A DNA stretch of 64,000 nt from Sinotaia quadrata (Eukaryota > Mollusca > Gastropoda > Architaenioglossa > Viviparidae): positions 28,719,564 to 28,783,563 of the forward strand of contig CM054177.1 in the NCBI GenBank assembly GCA_028829895.1, read 5' to 3'. Position 1 is the first letter of the stretch, and each line of letters starts with the position of its first letter. The position numbers and the translations under genes are program-made. This document shows, one piece after another, positions 12,301 through 24,600 of this stretch. The notes under the pieces were generated by a model. It ran no database searches, had not been told where the DNA came from, and saw only the letters and a list, made by a program, of their open reading frames with translations.

Positions 12301-15300
12301 CATACAAATTCTGTACTATACTAACCTGCCATGAGATAGTTTAAGATTAGACAGGTTAAAATACAAATTTTGCAGCATACTAACCTGCTATAATTTAACT
12401 CTTTCTATATTATAAGGAAAATGACATCAACACTTTTGTAACTCGTGCACATACATACTTAAATTGAAGCTGTTAAATTTAGATAATTATTATAAACTAC
12501 AGCATTTGAAAAGTAATATATAATTTGCCACTCAATCTCTGCTCAAGTTATAGTAAAATAACTTGTCACATATTACCAAAAGTATGCTGAACAATATATA
12601 TAAACCTCTACCTCAACTGTCAGTACTGTGAGGCAGACCAGGCTTAGAAAAACCAGCAGTAGGTGGACCTCAGTGTATATATAATCTTCAAAACCATACT
12701 CAAGTTTAAATGAAAACTTATAGGAAAAACTATTAAAATATGAAATATAGTGATCTATGTCAAAAATATTAAAAATGAGAGAAAAATGGCAAAATGAGGC
12801 TTTATTTATCAGATTGAACAATCATAAACCTAGGCAGACCATAGTTTGGTCTGCTGGTTTTTAAGCCTGTTCAGTCTGCTTTAGTCTATGGGTGGGTTTT
12901 ATATATATATATATATATATATATGGCTCATTCTCTGGGCACGTTTTGTGACATGAAGTGTAATAAATAAAGTGGACTAAATCTAATTATTTTACATGTT
13001 AAAGTGTACAACAGGGCCTAATGTTCACAAAAAAAAAAAAACATAAGAAAAGATAAAAATATTAAAATTGTTGATGTTATAGGAGTTTGAAATACATAAA
13101 AAGCAGATGTTTCTGTTGAAAACTTAGAAAGTAAGGTTGATGTGTTTTACCAGAAAAAGATTTTAAAATAAGCAATATAATTATCTCATTACCAGCAATA
13201 TAATTTCTTTATTAACCTAAATTATTAACTTAATCTGGACACATCTTTATTTAAAATGGGGTATAAAATTGTAACTTCATCACATGAAAACCCTTATTCG
13301 GTTTCCAGTGACAAAATTATCAACCATCAAAAAATATGTCCTGTTTTTCTCAACTAAACATAAAACTGGCTAAGTCATTATGTTTCTAAGATAATATTAA
13401 GTAATAAACAAAAATATCTATTTAAATATAACATTTTAAATATATAATAAGCCTAATTGTAAGGCATACATTCTTGAATGTAATTTGCAGTATATGTATT
13501 TTGTACCCTTATTAGCTCTGATCTAAAACATACACAGCTATGTGAAACTTTAAATGCAAAAGAAACTGCATGAATATGTTTATAATTGGGGATCTATTTA
13601 CAATGTTAATAAATTTAATCAAAATATCAAGATTATCAGAAATCTTAGCTGTTTTGAAACATTGATGATTCTGAAAATATTCCCACTTATTGCTGTCATC
13701 ATTGGCACTTAAACTCATCACACCTAAACAAAATGACATAGAAGTTATCTTTTTGGAAATATGGCACCCTTATAAAATGTAAGAAGTAGTTTTTGATAGT
13801 ATTGTCATTATTTTATATTTTCAATTTATGAAGATTTTTGTCAAATGTTAAAACAGAAATGAAGTCAAATTAGTTTTCCTAAAGCTGAATATTTCTGAAT
13901 ATAATGAATAAATTTGAAAAGCATTAGCATATGAATATGTTTGAGTACCTGGATTGTTTAAACAGCACGTGGCTTTAAGTATGACATGTTTATGTTACAT
14001 TGTTAGGTAAAAAAATAAAAGTTTTGGATGTGATTTATGTGGAAACTAAGCATGACCAAAAATATACTTTTTAAAATTTATTTCTTCACAAAATTGACTG
14101 TTTCCAGATAAAAGGAATATTGAATGTTGCTTTAATGTATTATCTATTTATATTATTATAACAACAATGAAAATTACAGAAAATAGTTATATGTATGCAT
14201 TTCACAAAAAGATGTGCCATTTTTCAGTTCAAAATGAATTTGTGTTACAAATAATTACAAAATAAATAAACACAAATTCATGCAACTATCTTATGTATCT
14301 CTCACATCAATTCTGAATATATAGAATATAAACACATAATATTTCAATGCTCTATTTTTAAGAAAACACAATTCAAATGGACCAACCTTTTGTGGTACAC
14401 TTGCACAGAGAAAGAGCCATATATATATATATATATATATATTGTATTTTGATAATAAAATATTGGAAACTTTAAAAAGAAATTAAAACTAATTGAATAA
14501 ATGGCAATGGAAACTGTTCTTCAGAAAAGCACTCAATAATTTCAAGTAACACTGGATCCAACTTGTTTATCCCTTTTTAAATCTTTGAATAGATGATGCA
14601 TATCATATGCAATATAAAGTATCAAAAATCAGCTATTTTGAATCACAAGTATTATATTAATAAATTTAAATTAATCAAAAGAGTCATCACTATATAATTT
14701 TTTCCTCAGCCACACCATTTTGATCACATTCAATCAAGGTGATTGGAATAAAATGGTAGTTCAATTAAGATAACCATCTGTAATGGTGATATGTAATTTA
14801 ATATATATTATAAACTAATAGAAAACTAGTAAATACAGAAAACAGGAAATGCATCTCTCATGTATTTTAGTATTTACTATCAAGACAAGCCAGAACAAGA
14901 TATTTTTTTGGTAAAATAGTTTTGGTGCTCATACAAAAAGAATGAGTAGTGAACTATTTTAGACAAGACCTGAATAACATCTAATCTACTATCTAGTAAA
15001 GCACAACAGCCCAGGCTAACTAAAATGTGAATGAAAGTTAGGAGAAAAAAAGGAGAAAACAGAGAAAAATAAGTAATTAGTTTTAAGCAAGAGAAGGAAT
15101 GACTATATCTAGATTTTGTAATATTTTCTGCTAAACAAATTCATATAATAATTATAACAAAAGACAATACAATGCTTTATTTTAAAGTGAACAATAACTA
15201 TAACAAAATAAAAACACTGTCTTTAGCCCTAGTTCATTTTACAATTATATTTTCAGTTTCTGAAATTGTTGTTGATTATTGTTTTTTTTACTGGTAAATA

Positions 15301-16104
15301 ACAACAAAGCTCCTAATAACAAACAAATGAATTACAAAGTAACTGAATTAAATCAATGATTCTGATTATGCACTTGAATGCGACTAATAAATTATTTAAG
15401 CAATTACAAATTGCGCTGAGCTTTTTCCTCATGAAAACCAGAAAAGAGCATTAAATGCATATTGTGAAGGAAGTTTTAATTGATCTTTTTATTAATAAAG
15501 TAAATGTGGATTCAACATTCATAAATAATTATTGCAGCTGAATTAGAAATAATACTAATATAACTTAAGATAAACATTGATTTACAATAATAATAAATAT
15601 GTCAAACTTAGATATGGGTAAATTATTGCTAATATATGCGATATGGATGCAAAATAATACTGTATATATAAATATAATATGTAGAAGTGAATAATAATTG
15701 GATATCGGCAAATTACACTGCTGAATTAGAAATGTATTGATGTTAAGTTCTATGTCCAGGTTAAATACAACTGAAATTCGATAAAAGCACAAATGAGACA
15801 TTCATATGTTACCATTTTTCCAAGGATCAGGCGGATCGTGATAACCAGACACTATACTATCAACTGGAAATGAAATGCCTCGACGGACTTTCATCACAGA
15901 CGATTCTTGATTTTCAGATTCGTCGTGGTTTTGAACAAATTTACCAATGTCGTCTGCCTCGGGAGGCAACGACCCTCCCCCACTGTCAGCTGTATCTTTC
16001 ACTTTGTTTACTTCCTGTCCCTCGGAAAACCTATTATCTGTCGTTGCGTTGTGGTCTTCCTCGGTAGTTTCTGACGCCTGAGCTGCAGGATCTGACATTG
16101 TCAT
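9277..16104 (-). CDS. PPP1R37: PPP1R37-like protein phosphatase 1 regulatory subunit, 5' part only
   Basis: PPP1R37 (LRRC68) is a leucine-rich-repeat protein that binds and restrains protein phosphatase 1. Two minus-strand exons, 15813-16104 and 9277-9374, join in phase to give 131 residues. The first 70 are acidic and low-complexity, as in the vertebrate protein. Then comes RRGISFPVDSIVSG, equivalent to the vertebrate KRVTFPSDEDIVSG, with an RVxF-type PP1-docking motif (R-G-I-S-F, residues 75-79). The segment DPPDPWKNA and then TVQDLISAYKTSCEKHG match the vertebrate EPKDPWRHA and TVDEVIGAYKQACQ. The leucine-rich repeats must lie left of position 9277 and were not found down to position 1, so the gene is truncated by the window edge. 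The gene is head to head with VRK1. Identity rests on this N-terminal block from memory of the family; no other family I know fits. Confidence 0.85.
9663..9925. repeat. 45-bp minisatellite, PPP1R37 intron 1
   Basis: AAAAGGCCAATTATAATGCT units at 9721, 9766, 9811 and 9856, a 45-bp period, with decayed units at both ends. Because 45 is divisible by 3, it gives a spurious repetitive open frame. Confidence 0.9.
9926..12923. other. PPP1R37 intron 1, non-coding
   Basis: AT-rich. Contains only a short motif GGGGCTATCCATAAAGAA at 10067, shared in part with 57782, and a small duplication at 12298. Confidence 0.6.
12298..12405. repeat. Two-copy tandem duplication of about 60 bp
   Basis: GGTTAACATACAAATTCTGT and GGTTAAAATACAAATTTTGC, each followed by a CTAACCTGC block. 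Confidence 0.6.
12901..12924. repeat. (AT)n microsatellite
   Basis: Twelve AT units at the left edge of the Tc1-like element. A similar run at 14419-14442 borders its right edge. Confidence 0.95.
12924..14419. mobile_element. Tc1/mariner-like element, 1.5 kb, no transposase seen
   Basis: Ends TGGCTCATTCTCTGGGCACG (left) and, inverted, TGGCTCTTTCTCTGTGCAAG (right), each next to TA inside AT microsatellites. The right 380 bp align with 17100-17571. No transposase frame is recognisable. TA flanks suggest a Tc1/mariner-type target, but the two ends could belong to separate insertions. Confidence 0.5.
14443..15812. other. PPP1R37 intron 1, next to exon 1
   Basis: AT-rich, no recognised feature. 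Confidence 0.6.
15813..16104 (-). CDS. PPP1R37: PPP1R37 coding exon 1
   Basis: The start is placed at the ATG at 16104-16102 (codons MTMSDPAAQ). In this frame there is no ATG between it and an upstream stop at 16206-16204; a GTG at 16179 is the only other initiator-like codon. The context is AAC before ATG, with A at -3. The exon ends in phase 1 at AAT-G before a GTAACA donor. It encodes the acidic N-terminus and the PP1-docking RGISF motif. Confidence 0.85.
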
Positions 16105-16124
16105 GTTTTTTTCTTCTCCTGCAT
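16101..16124 (-). CDS. uORF 2 overlapping the PPP1R37 start codon
   Basis: An eight-codon frame (MQEKKKT-stop) whose TGA overlaps the main ATG as ATGA, a termination-reinitiation arrangement. It is out of frame with the main coding sequence. It is a real feature of the sequence; its function is unknown. Confidence 0.35.
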   Translation of the reverse strand: MQEKKKT

Positions 16125-16186
16125 CCTTAGATTTTGCAGGGAAGCAATGGTCCGTAAAATCGACTTTTTTTGTTACCACCGGACAG

Positions 16187-16201
16187 TCAGTCAGCCGCCA
16201 T
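16187..16201 (-). CDS. uORF 1 in the PPP1R37 leader (MAAD-stop)
   Basis: ATGGCGGCTGACTGA is a five-codon upstream reading frame that ends 82 bases before the main ATG. Its start context is strong (A at -3, G at +4) and it overlaps the YY1-like motif. If transcription starts upstream of 16201, ribosomes would meet it first. Whether it lies inside the transcript is not shown by the sequence. Confidence 0.4.
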   Translation of the reverse strand: MAAD

Positions 16202-16330
16202 TGTTATGCCTGCGTCACTACACTTCCGTGATATCGATTGTTAGGTCGGCGTTGATTGGATAGCTTGTTGCACTCATGAAAATGTCTGTTCACTTTTCTG
16301 TTTTATTTGGCGGATAGTTCGAGTGGGACT
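16187..16330. promoter_or_regulatory. Bidirectional promoter between PPP1R37 and VRK1
   Basis: This short stretch is richer in CpG than its surroundings and separates the divergent PPP1R37 and VRK1 genes. It holds a YY1-like core (ATGGCGGC read on the minus strand, 16201-16194), a CRE/ATF-like TGCGTCAC at 16211, an ETS-like ACTTCCG at 16222, a GATATCGAT-like palindrome near 16230 and an inverted CCAAT box (ATTGG, 16255-16259). No TATA box is obvious. The VRK1 ATG exon at 18610 begins just after a splice acceptor, so a non-coding VRK1 first exon probably starts here. That link is inferred. Confidence 0.6.
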
Positions 16331-18609
16331 TTGTAGTGTACTCCACGCTTAGTCTGTAAATATATATTCTTGGTATTTTTTAAAATATGTGATACTTTTA
16401 ATGATTTATTTTTGTTTGATTACTTTTACTAAATTTGAAAAGTATGCATTACTAAATCACTAATAATTGCATGACTTCAATGGAAATGTGTACAACCAAT
16501 TAAATTTCAAATAATTTAAATTAAATGTGTTCAAATTTATTTTAATCTTTTCGAAAAATATTTTAATCAGATTTCACACATAAACAAATGTATCAGTTTA
16601 AGATAGTGGAAGTTTGTAAATGCAATATTGCCCATTTATCGATTTGATTAGGAATCCTAATATTAATACTTAGTAGTCTACTAGTACTAGTACTTTAGTA
16701 GTACTTCTACTAGTTCTAGGAATGACACTTTTGATACAATGATAGGCATTGTAGTGTACATTCGAATAAACAATATTAAATTAAAATACTACACATATCT
16801 CTAGATCAAAGAATCACTATATATCTGGCTAATTAAAAATAATTTCATATTATAATTTATACTAGTAGCATATCAAGTTTGCATTGCTGTAGTGTTACAG
16901 TGTTAGTGTTAAGTAGACTATAAGTTTGTATAACATCTTTACATTATATATTTTATAATACATGTAATATAGTGTGTATTTGCAGTCTGATTTTTGTGCA
17001 GTTTGTAGACAATTTTCATATCAAACACATTTTCTAAACATTTGTTTCAATGTTTAGTTCACAGTGAATCAATGCAAATGGCTTATAATACTGGCTTAAC
17101 AGAATAATTAAAAGTTTTGGATCTGATTTATCAATTTTATGTGGAACCGAAGTGTTATAACTTATAACTATATATATATATTATAAGTTATAAAGAAAAT
17201 GTCTTTTTAGTAGGCCTATACGGCTATAGCATTTCTTTAAAAAATCGGCCATTTCAAGATAAAAGGTATCTAGAATATATATGATAAGTACTAAGTTTAT
17301 TGGATTATTTATTACAATGAAAATTAAAGAAAAAAGCAAAACATTAAGTGTATCACAGAAAGAGGTAATTTTCAACAAACAAATTTGTATTATAAATTAA
17401 ATAAACTGATTCATGAAACTCTTTAGTATTTCTCACATTAATTCTAAGTATATAGATAATAGAATATAAATCATGATATTTCAAAAATCAATGCATTATT
17501 TTTAAGACAGCACATTTCAAATGGACCCACCCGTTGTCAGTGTGTGATATACTTGACCAGAGAATGACCCATTATGATTATATTAACTTCCCAAGAGTTG
17601 TGGCAGAGTGTATTAATCATAATATCATCATTGGACTTTATAAATTATATTTTGTTACTATTGAAAGTGGACACATTTTACCTTTATTTATTAAAGTGGA
17701 ACCCTTATATAATTTGTATTATTACTACTACTACTAGTACTAGCAGTGCTAGTATTTAGTAATGAAATAATGATGCTGGTGAGTTAATAAACATTATTGT
17801 AATAGTGTTTGTACTTTGTTCTTAATATTAAAACTCTACTATAAAGCTGTAACTAGTGTAAGCACTTTATACTAGTATTGGCTCATAAAATTATAGGCTT
17901 CATGCCAACAAGAAAACTAAAGATAATAAATATACCAAAACAAGAATATGATTCGAATAAACAATAATAAAGGAACAGATTTTGCTACACTTACTGATGA
18001 AAAATATGTCTTTAGAGCCTTGAACATGACCAGCATTTGTGGACCTTTTTCTCACAAGGCAGCATAATCTAAGAAGGTGGATCCTGATAAGCAAATGAAC
18101 ATACAATGTATATTTTACTTTTGGAATGTTAAAAATGCACTTCTGATGATTCAAGTTTCTAACAGAACATGTGAGATAAGACAGACATTTTAGGATAGAA
18201 CTTTTTTAACCAGGTGACCAAGTGAAGACTGGAGAAATGAAGTGACATAATCAGTTCTTGGTGTTTTAAAAATAAGTTTAGCTGCGAAATTTTGAAATTT
18301 ATTCAGAAGACACAGAGATAAAGAATTTTATATGTAGATGTTAAACTAAAAATCCCTCATCAAATGTACTCTTTCTTAGTTGGTCAACATTTAAGCATAG
18401 TATTATTTGTTAGTAGCAGTATCAATTACCATTGAATATTAAAATGTGAATTACTGAAACAAAACTCATAAATAATTGTAATAAAACTTTTTATTTATTT
18501 ATTATATTTAAAAATAAATTAAAATATATCTTGATATAAATGTTTGTCTACTTTTATCAATTTGATTATTTCTGCAGTTTGGTTTTTTTGGTTTTTTTTT
18601 TTTAGCAAG
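16331..18609 (+). other. VRK1 5' region (probable 5' UTR intron)
   Basis: Between the promoter and the ATG exon. The ATG exon follows a splice acceptor, so most of this should be intron. The non-coding first exon and its donor could not be placed. Contains the repeat arm 17100-17571. Confidence 0.5.
17100..17571. mobile_element. Right arm of the same repeat family, copy 2
   Basis: Matches the right part of 12924-14419, including AAAAGTTTTGGAT near 17110, CATTTCAAATGGACC at 17513 and the end TTGACCAGAGAATGACCCA. The left end was not found. It lies between the promoter and the VRK1 ATG exon. Confidence 0.55.
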
Positions 18610-18637
18610 ATGCCTCGTCCTTACAGTGGAAATGCAG
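18610..18637 (+). CDS. VRK1: VRK1 coding exon 1 (start codon)
   Basis: ATG with CAAG before it, directly after a T-rich tract ending TTTAG, so a non-coding exon must precede it. It encodes MPRPYSGNA plus one base, then a GTGAGG donor. The MPR start matches the vertebrate VRK1 start. Confidence 0.85.
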
Positions 18638-21600
18638 GTGAGGAGTTTTAATCTGAAAGTACAGTATTTCTTTGTTATTTATGATTATTACCCATTTAAT
18701 ATGATTATTACTGATTCTGCAATAATTAAACTCTTAAAGACAAAATAGAACATTTATAACCATTTCTTACATCTTGGAAATATATCTATTGCAGGCTAAT
18801 TTTGCACAGTATTTAAAAATAAAATAGAGAAGTTATCTGTTAAGATATTTTTTTTAAATAGTGAGTTAGGATGTACTATTGTATACATTAAAATGTGTTG
18901 GTGTTCTTGATGTTTTGTACAGTTTAAAATTAAATTTTTTATTATTTAGGTGCAAAGAGAGGGAGACCACCTACAGCTCACAAGTTGCCAGAACGCTTCT
19001 CAAGCGGAGAGTTACTGCAGCAGACTCTACCAGTCAAGAAAAAATGGCAGCTGGGAAATGTCATTGGTCAAGGAGGCTTTGGACTAATTTATAATGGTGC
19101 AGTATTAATTGTATGTGTAGACATAATTATCTCATCTTGTCTTTGTGATACTGAATCTCCCTCTCTCTTTTCTCCCTCCTCCCCAGCACATTAAAGTGCA
19201 GTTTTACTCAATATATTGAAGTTAAAGTAGGTAGCGGCACAGCCGCCCGCCAGCCGCTATACTTTTGTAAAAGTGCACATTTTCGTTACTTTTCATTCAC
19301 TGATTTCTCAACAACCAAAGCATTGTTTAATTCAAATAAACATTCTAAATCAAGCTTAATGTTTCTATTTTCTTATGATTGTAAATTTGTGTGTCTTGTT
19401 TGTATGTGGAAACTACGCCGATTGAATAAAGTTGACTAATTTTTCACCCGTGTCGAGTTTTGTCCTGCCGATTTACGTGACTTAACAGAATGCGCGTTTT
19501 GATATACCTTGTTTCTTACCTCTGTTTATATCCCACAAACACACTACACACACATATTTGGTATCAAAATGAAGATAATTAAATGCTGCGTCGTTTGCGC
19601 TATACGCTTTTGTGGTTTTTTCCTGTATACGTTTTAAAAATGAGCTTTTAAGCGAACTTCGGCAAGAAATCTGCAATTTTCATCGTTAAAAAATGGTCAA
19701 AAGTACACTATTACTAGGCTTGAATGAAAGGTCTTTCCATCCCCTTTTGAATGAGGTATGGGATTAATGTATTCATGATCTGTGGGACACAGTTAATCCA
19801 ATTTAACGTAGCGAACTAAATACGATCGGTCTTACAACAATGGCTTCCGCCATTGTAACGAGCGCGCTTCATTCCAAAGTGAAATCGCGAAGTTTACACT
19901 AAATTTAATACTGCATTATTGCTTTAGATAAGTTCTTTAGTTGCTATTCTTTAAAGGGGTTGTAGTTTTATTATGCAGTTTATTATGATTAGCAGTTTTT
20001 TCTTTCGAAATTAGTGGGTCTGTCACGTGCTTGCGACCTCGAATCGGGAGCGAACGTTCGTATCGCATTCGACACGAAATATAGGAAATATACTAAGTTT
20101 TATGAAGATAAGACCGGTGAATTACAAACTTGGAAGTGTTAATATTTAATTTTAATTCTATAGGTATTGGATGTCACATGGTTCATTCATAAATCGATGT
20201 TGAATTAGGTCACTACAAAAATCAAGGGAGTCTATCAGTATATACATCGTAAAGACGCTACTTCACTTCTATTCTTCTAACGTCGATGTTTCATAGTTTG
20301 ACTTCTCTATTTAAATAATTAGGCCTACTTAAAATCGCAACAGTTTAAATATAGTGCAAATATAGTTTATTTTCAGAAAAAAGTAAGAAAGCTGAAATTA
20401 TTTTAATTATAAGAAAGATTAGGCCTATCAATATTTACATGTTGCAAAGATGCTAATTTCACTTCTATTTCTAACCATGACGTTCCATGGTTTTACTTGT
20501 CTGTTTAAATAATTAGGTCTATTTAACATAACATCTAAATATAGTTGTTTTTTTTTTAAGTAAGAAAGCCGAAATTATTTTAATTGTACAAGCACTGGCT
20601 TAGTTAAAGTTCAACTTTAGTGTATGTACAGTAGTATGACTAATTGACTAGCCTAATCCACATAGCTCTTTTTTTTTTTTTTTTACAATTTCTTTTCTAA
20701 CTTTTGTCCATCCCTACCCCTTGAAGTTGTACAGTGTCTTCTCTTTATTACTCATTAAATTGCACAAAATAAAGTGCAAAGATTTTTATTCAAGCCTAGT
20801 AATGGTGTACTTTTGACCATTTTTTAATAAAGAAAATGGTAGATTACTTGCCAACTAATGAACTATTGTTTAAAATTCATTTGTAAAATGAATAAACCAA
20901 GCCAAACTTCATAGCAGTGGATGCAGCATTTAATTATCTTTATTTTTTATACCAAATATATGTGTTTGTGTGGCACACATTGACACAAGCCAAAGTAAAA
21001 AAAACAGTATGCCAAAACACACATTCTGTCTTGTAAATCTGCTGGATAAAACAGGACATAGGTGAATAATTATTCAACTTTATTCAATCCATGTACTTTC
21101 CACATACAAGCAAGATATACAAATTTACAATCATAAGAAATAGAAACAATAAACTTGATTTTGAATGTTTGTTTGAATTAAAGAATGCTTTGGATGTTGA
21201 GAAATCATTGAATGAAAGAAAAGTAATGAAAATTTGCACTTTTAAAAGTTTTATACATTGATTATTGCTGGATTACTTACTACTGTGCTGCTACCTAGTA
21301 ATTAATATCTTAACATTTTTATGATTAACTTTTGTAAGTGAAACATAACAATAACTAATTTTGTTTGGTATAGACTATAGAGCAAACAAAGAGATCAGAA
21401 CTGAAGCTTTTGACATCATATGAAAAAGCGTTTACTATTTCTGTGTAATTGCGCAATTTTTGAATGCATTTTTAATGCATAAATTTACTGTTAGTGCATA
21501 AAATGTGTTGAAAATTTTTATACACAATGAGCAAAGTAATATTTATCATACTGCAAAATTTCATGATGATCATGCAAATGGTTCAAATGTTATGGTCAGT

Positions 21601-24600
21601 TTTGTGCAAAAAATGTGTAAAAGTGCCGTCGTCAGTCATTTTGATGATTTTACAAAGTTTGGGCCAACCTGTACATGATTCAAATGAAAATAACATCCTG
21701 GAAAAAATTGGGCATATTCTTTATATATATTTGAACATATGTGAACAGTTTCAATGATATATTTCAATTAATGAATTAGATATGCTGTGTCAAACTTCAT
21801 CAATCGCGTTATTTCTAACTATCTGGATGATGGTTTTTTATTAACTTCTGTAGTTAGGCATTTTGTTATTTCATCATATAGAAAGTTACAACTTTGCATT
21901 TTGTTATCAGCAAGTAGAAAGGAATAAAGTATCAAACTTTCATAACTGCATGTTAGATTTTAGTTAGTCTTTAGCAAGTCTAAAAATGGTCGAAATAACC
22001 ATTTTTTTCACTGCCGCCATTTTTTAAAACTTAAAAATAGCATATCTCTGGAACCAATTGAGATAGCTTCACAATTTTTTTTTAATTTTTCATGTTTTAA
22101 AAAGTTTTAAATGAAAATAACAAAACTGAATGCTTGATTTTATTATTTAATTTTTGGTGCCGCTACCTAGTTAAAGGAACCATCATAAATGGTTTGATAT
22201 ATGTAGGTATTCCAAACATATTTTTCAAAATCATTATTCATACTTTAAAAGTAAATAGACAGATAGAACTTTTTTTGCTGACTTCAATGATATTAAAATG
22301 AAGTTTGTACCTCAATTACAACCAAAGTAACAAATGCTTCAATATTTAATTTTTTGCAAAGTTTTACGCTCAAAAACGAAATTGTACAAATAGCTTATTT
22401 TGAAGGTCCACAAAATGAAGAAATGATGAACAATATAGTTCAGACTCTCCACATAAGTAGTATCCAACATACAAATATGGCTGAATTTTTTTGAGAGGCT
22501 TTGCAATGTTATTTTTAAATATACTGTCAGTCAAAATTAGCAATTTATTCATTTTCAGGTTGGAAAAAGCACTAACGCAGTTAACACAAAATGGACAAAA
22601 TTGCTATAAACGTTAAAACTGTAATAACTCTGCTTGTAATTGAGCTACAGAGATGCTTTTGGTATCATTGGATTCAGTTTGGAAAGATCTATATTAAGAA
22701 TGCACTCACCACAGTAAAAAAAATCTTCATTTTTTGTACACACATACTCAGACATTTGCCAATCTTTCATCTTTTTCAGTTCAATGATTCTAGACCTGTC
22801 TAGCATGGAACCACAAGGAATGTTCTTATACGTTGAATGCACACAATTACATGCTTTCCACAATGGCATGTTTCATGTTGTGGTGCTTAAACCTAAATAA
22901 GCAATTCAATCTGCTGGTAGACCCTTATTCCATAATCTGCCTTCACTTGAATAAAAATTTCCTTCATTTATTTGATACAATTTTTGTTGTTGATATTTAG
23001 TGGATTTCAGTTAGGCTTTGGATAAGAAATATAAATTTTAGATTTTCAGAGTTTACCCACCACCACCAAAGTTCTGAACCGTAGGCCTTGTAAATGTAAT
23101 AGTATGTGCATTATCAACTCACTCTTATATTTATTATGGAAAAATAAGCTTGCAAAATACAGGTAATAAATATATAACTCACTTGTGTCTATCAAAATTT
23201 AAAAAAAGAAAGAAAATCTGATAAAAAATAATAACTATTTTAAAAAAAAATCTAGTGATATACTCATTGTTTACACTGTGCTCTGCTAATGCAGTAATGG
23301 ACGAAAAAAGTGGTCATGTGACCACAAAATAAAAAGAATTAAAAACAAATAACACGCAATCCGAATAAACGAAATACATTATATTGCAAATAAATCTTTC
23401 CCCTATTGAATGATACAAATCTTGAGCTATGGATAAGGCAGGAATAAATTCAGAAAGTTATTTTCTGGGTTCACCCTCAATGCCTTAAAAGACACACTCT
23501 ACCATAGGCCTATAGACACTGAAAATTCTTTATTTATCGGTTAATATAGTCCTTTAAACAAACAAATATATGCTATAAACTGAAAATAATTGATTTAACT
23601 TATCAACTAACATCCTCAAACAGAGTGATGCACGAGAATGCAAAGTGGAAACTGGTTCAATGTCGCCAAGTTGAACACTACGGTACTCGATAAAGTCCAC
23701 CATTGTTGTTGACAGTCTTCGGTGATTTCGGTCACTGACTACAGTTCTTTCAACGCAGTTCGGTGCGCTTGCAGTATTTTTTGTCTCAAACAAACTATAT
23801 AGACTTATAGAAGAATTTTCCTATTTTCTGATAGCTTTTAAGGCTGCTATGTTATCGGAATCACCAAGAACGTAATTTAAGAAAATTTAAGTTTAACCGT
23901 ATTTCACTTTATCTTGAAATTCCTGCACATTATTTAGTATGGAAATGAACCTTGTTCTCTTCCCTACATGAAAACTGTTATTATTTTTAGATTACTGTAC
24001 CGCAGGATTCCCCACGGACCGAGAAAGAGTGCATGTGTTAAGCATTAGCGCTGGACAAGTTTTGACGTCTTGGTCAAAAAGTCGCTCGGTTGGTAACTTC
24101 TGAATAACTTATTACTTTTTCACAATTATTTATTAAAACAAAAAACACAGAAAGACAGAACAGAGAACAAACTTTTGTTTCATGTGCTTTTATTTTACAA
24201 AGCTTCAATATACAGAGGAAACATGAGTGTTGAAAATGTAGAAAAATTGACAAAACAATGTCCCAATCAGCCATTCAGCGATGTTTGGAATACCTAATAT
24301 ATGGCTCATTCTCTGGGTAAATATTCCACAAGGGGTGGGTCCATTTGAATTGTGTTTTCTTAAAAATAAAGCATTGAAATATCATGTTATTTATATTCCA
24401 TTCATTCAGAATGGTACACTTGCCCAGAGAATGAGCTGTATCCCCAGTTCAGTATAGCCATTTCAGAAATTTCAAATTATCCAACTTTTGAAACAAATAT
24501 AGTTCAGACGGCATCTATATTATAAGCATAAAATGTATTGGACCATAATATCTGTTATACTTAATAGATAGCTTCTTGGTCGTTTTTAATAGTTGAAGAA

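Noticed and set aside
16105..16179. An N-terminal extension of PPP1R37 starting VTKKVDFTDH.
   Set aside because: The frame is open but its only initiator-like codon is GTG at 16179; the first in-frame ATG is at 16104. Non-AUG initiation is possible but unsupported.
19131..19224. A possible extra VRK1 exon after a strong pyrimidine tract and CCCCAG near 19191.
   Set aside because: In the phase required after exon 2 it reads a stop within two codons, and VRK1 needs no residues here.
22645..22869. Minus-strand frame with several C and H residues, suggesting a zinc finger.
   Set aside because: No recognised spacing pattern or family, short, and within a long intron.
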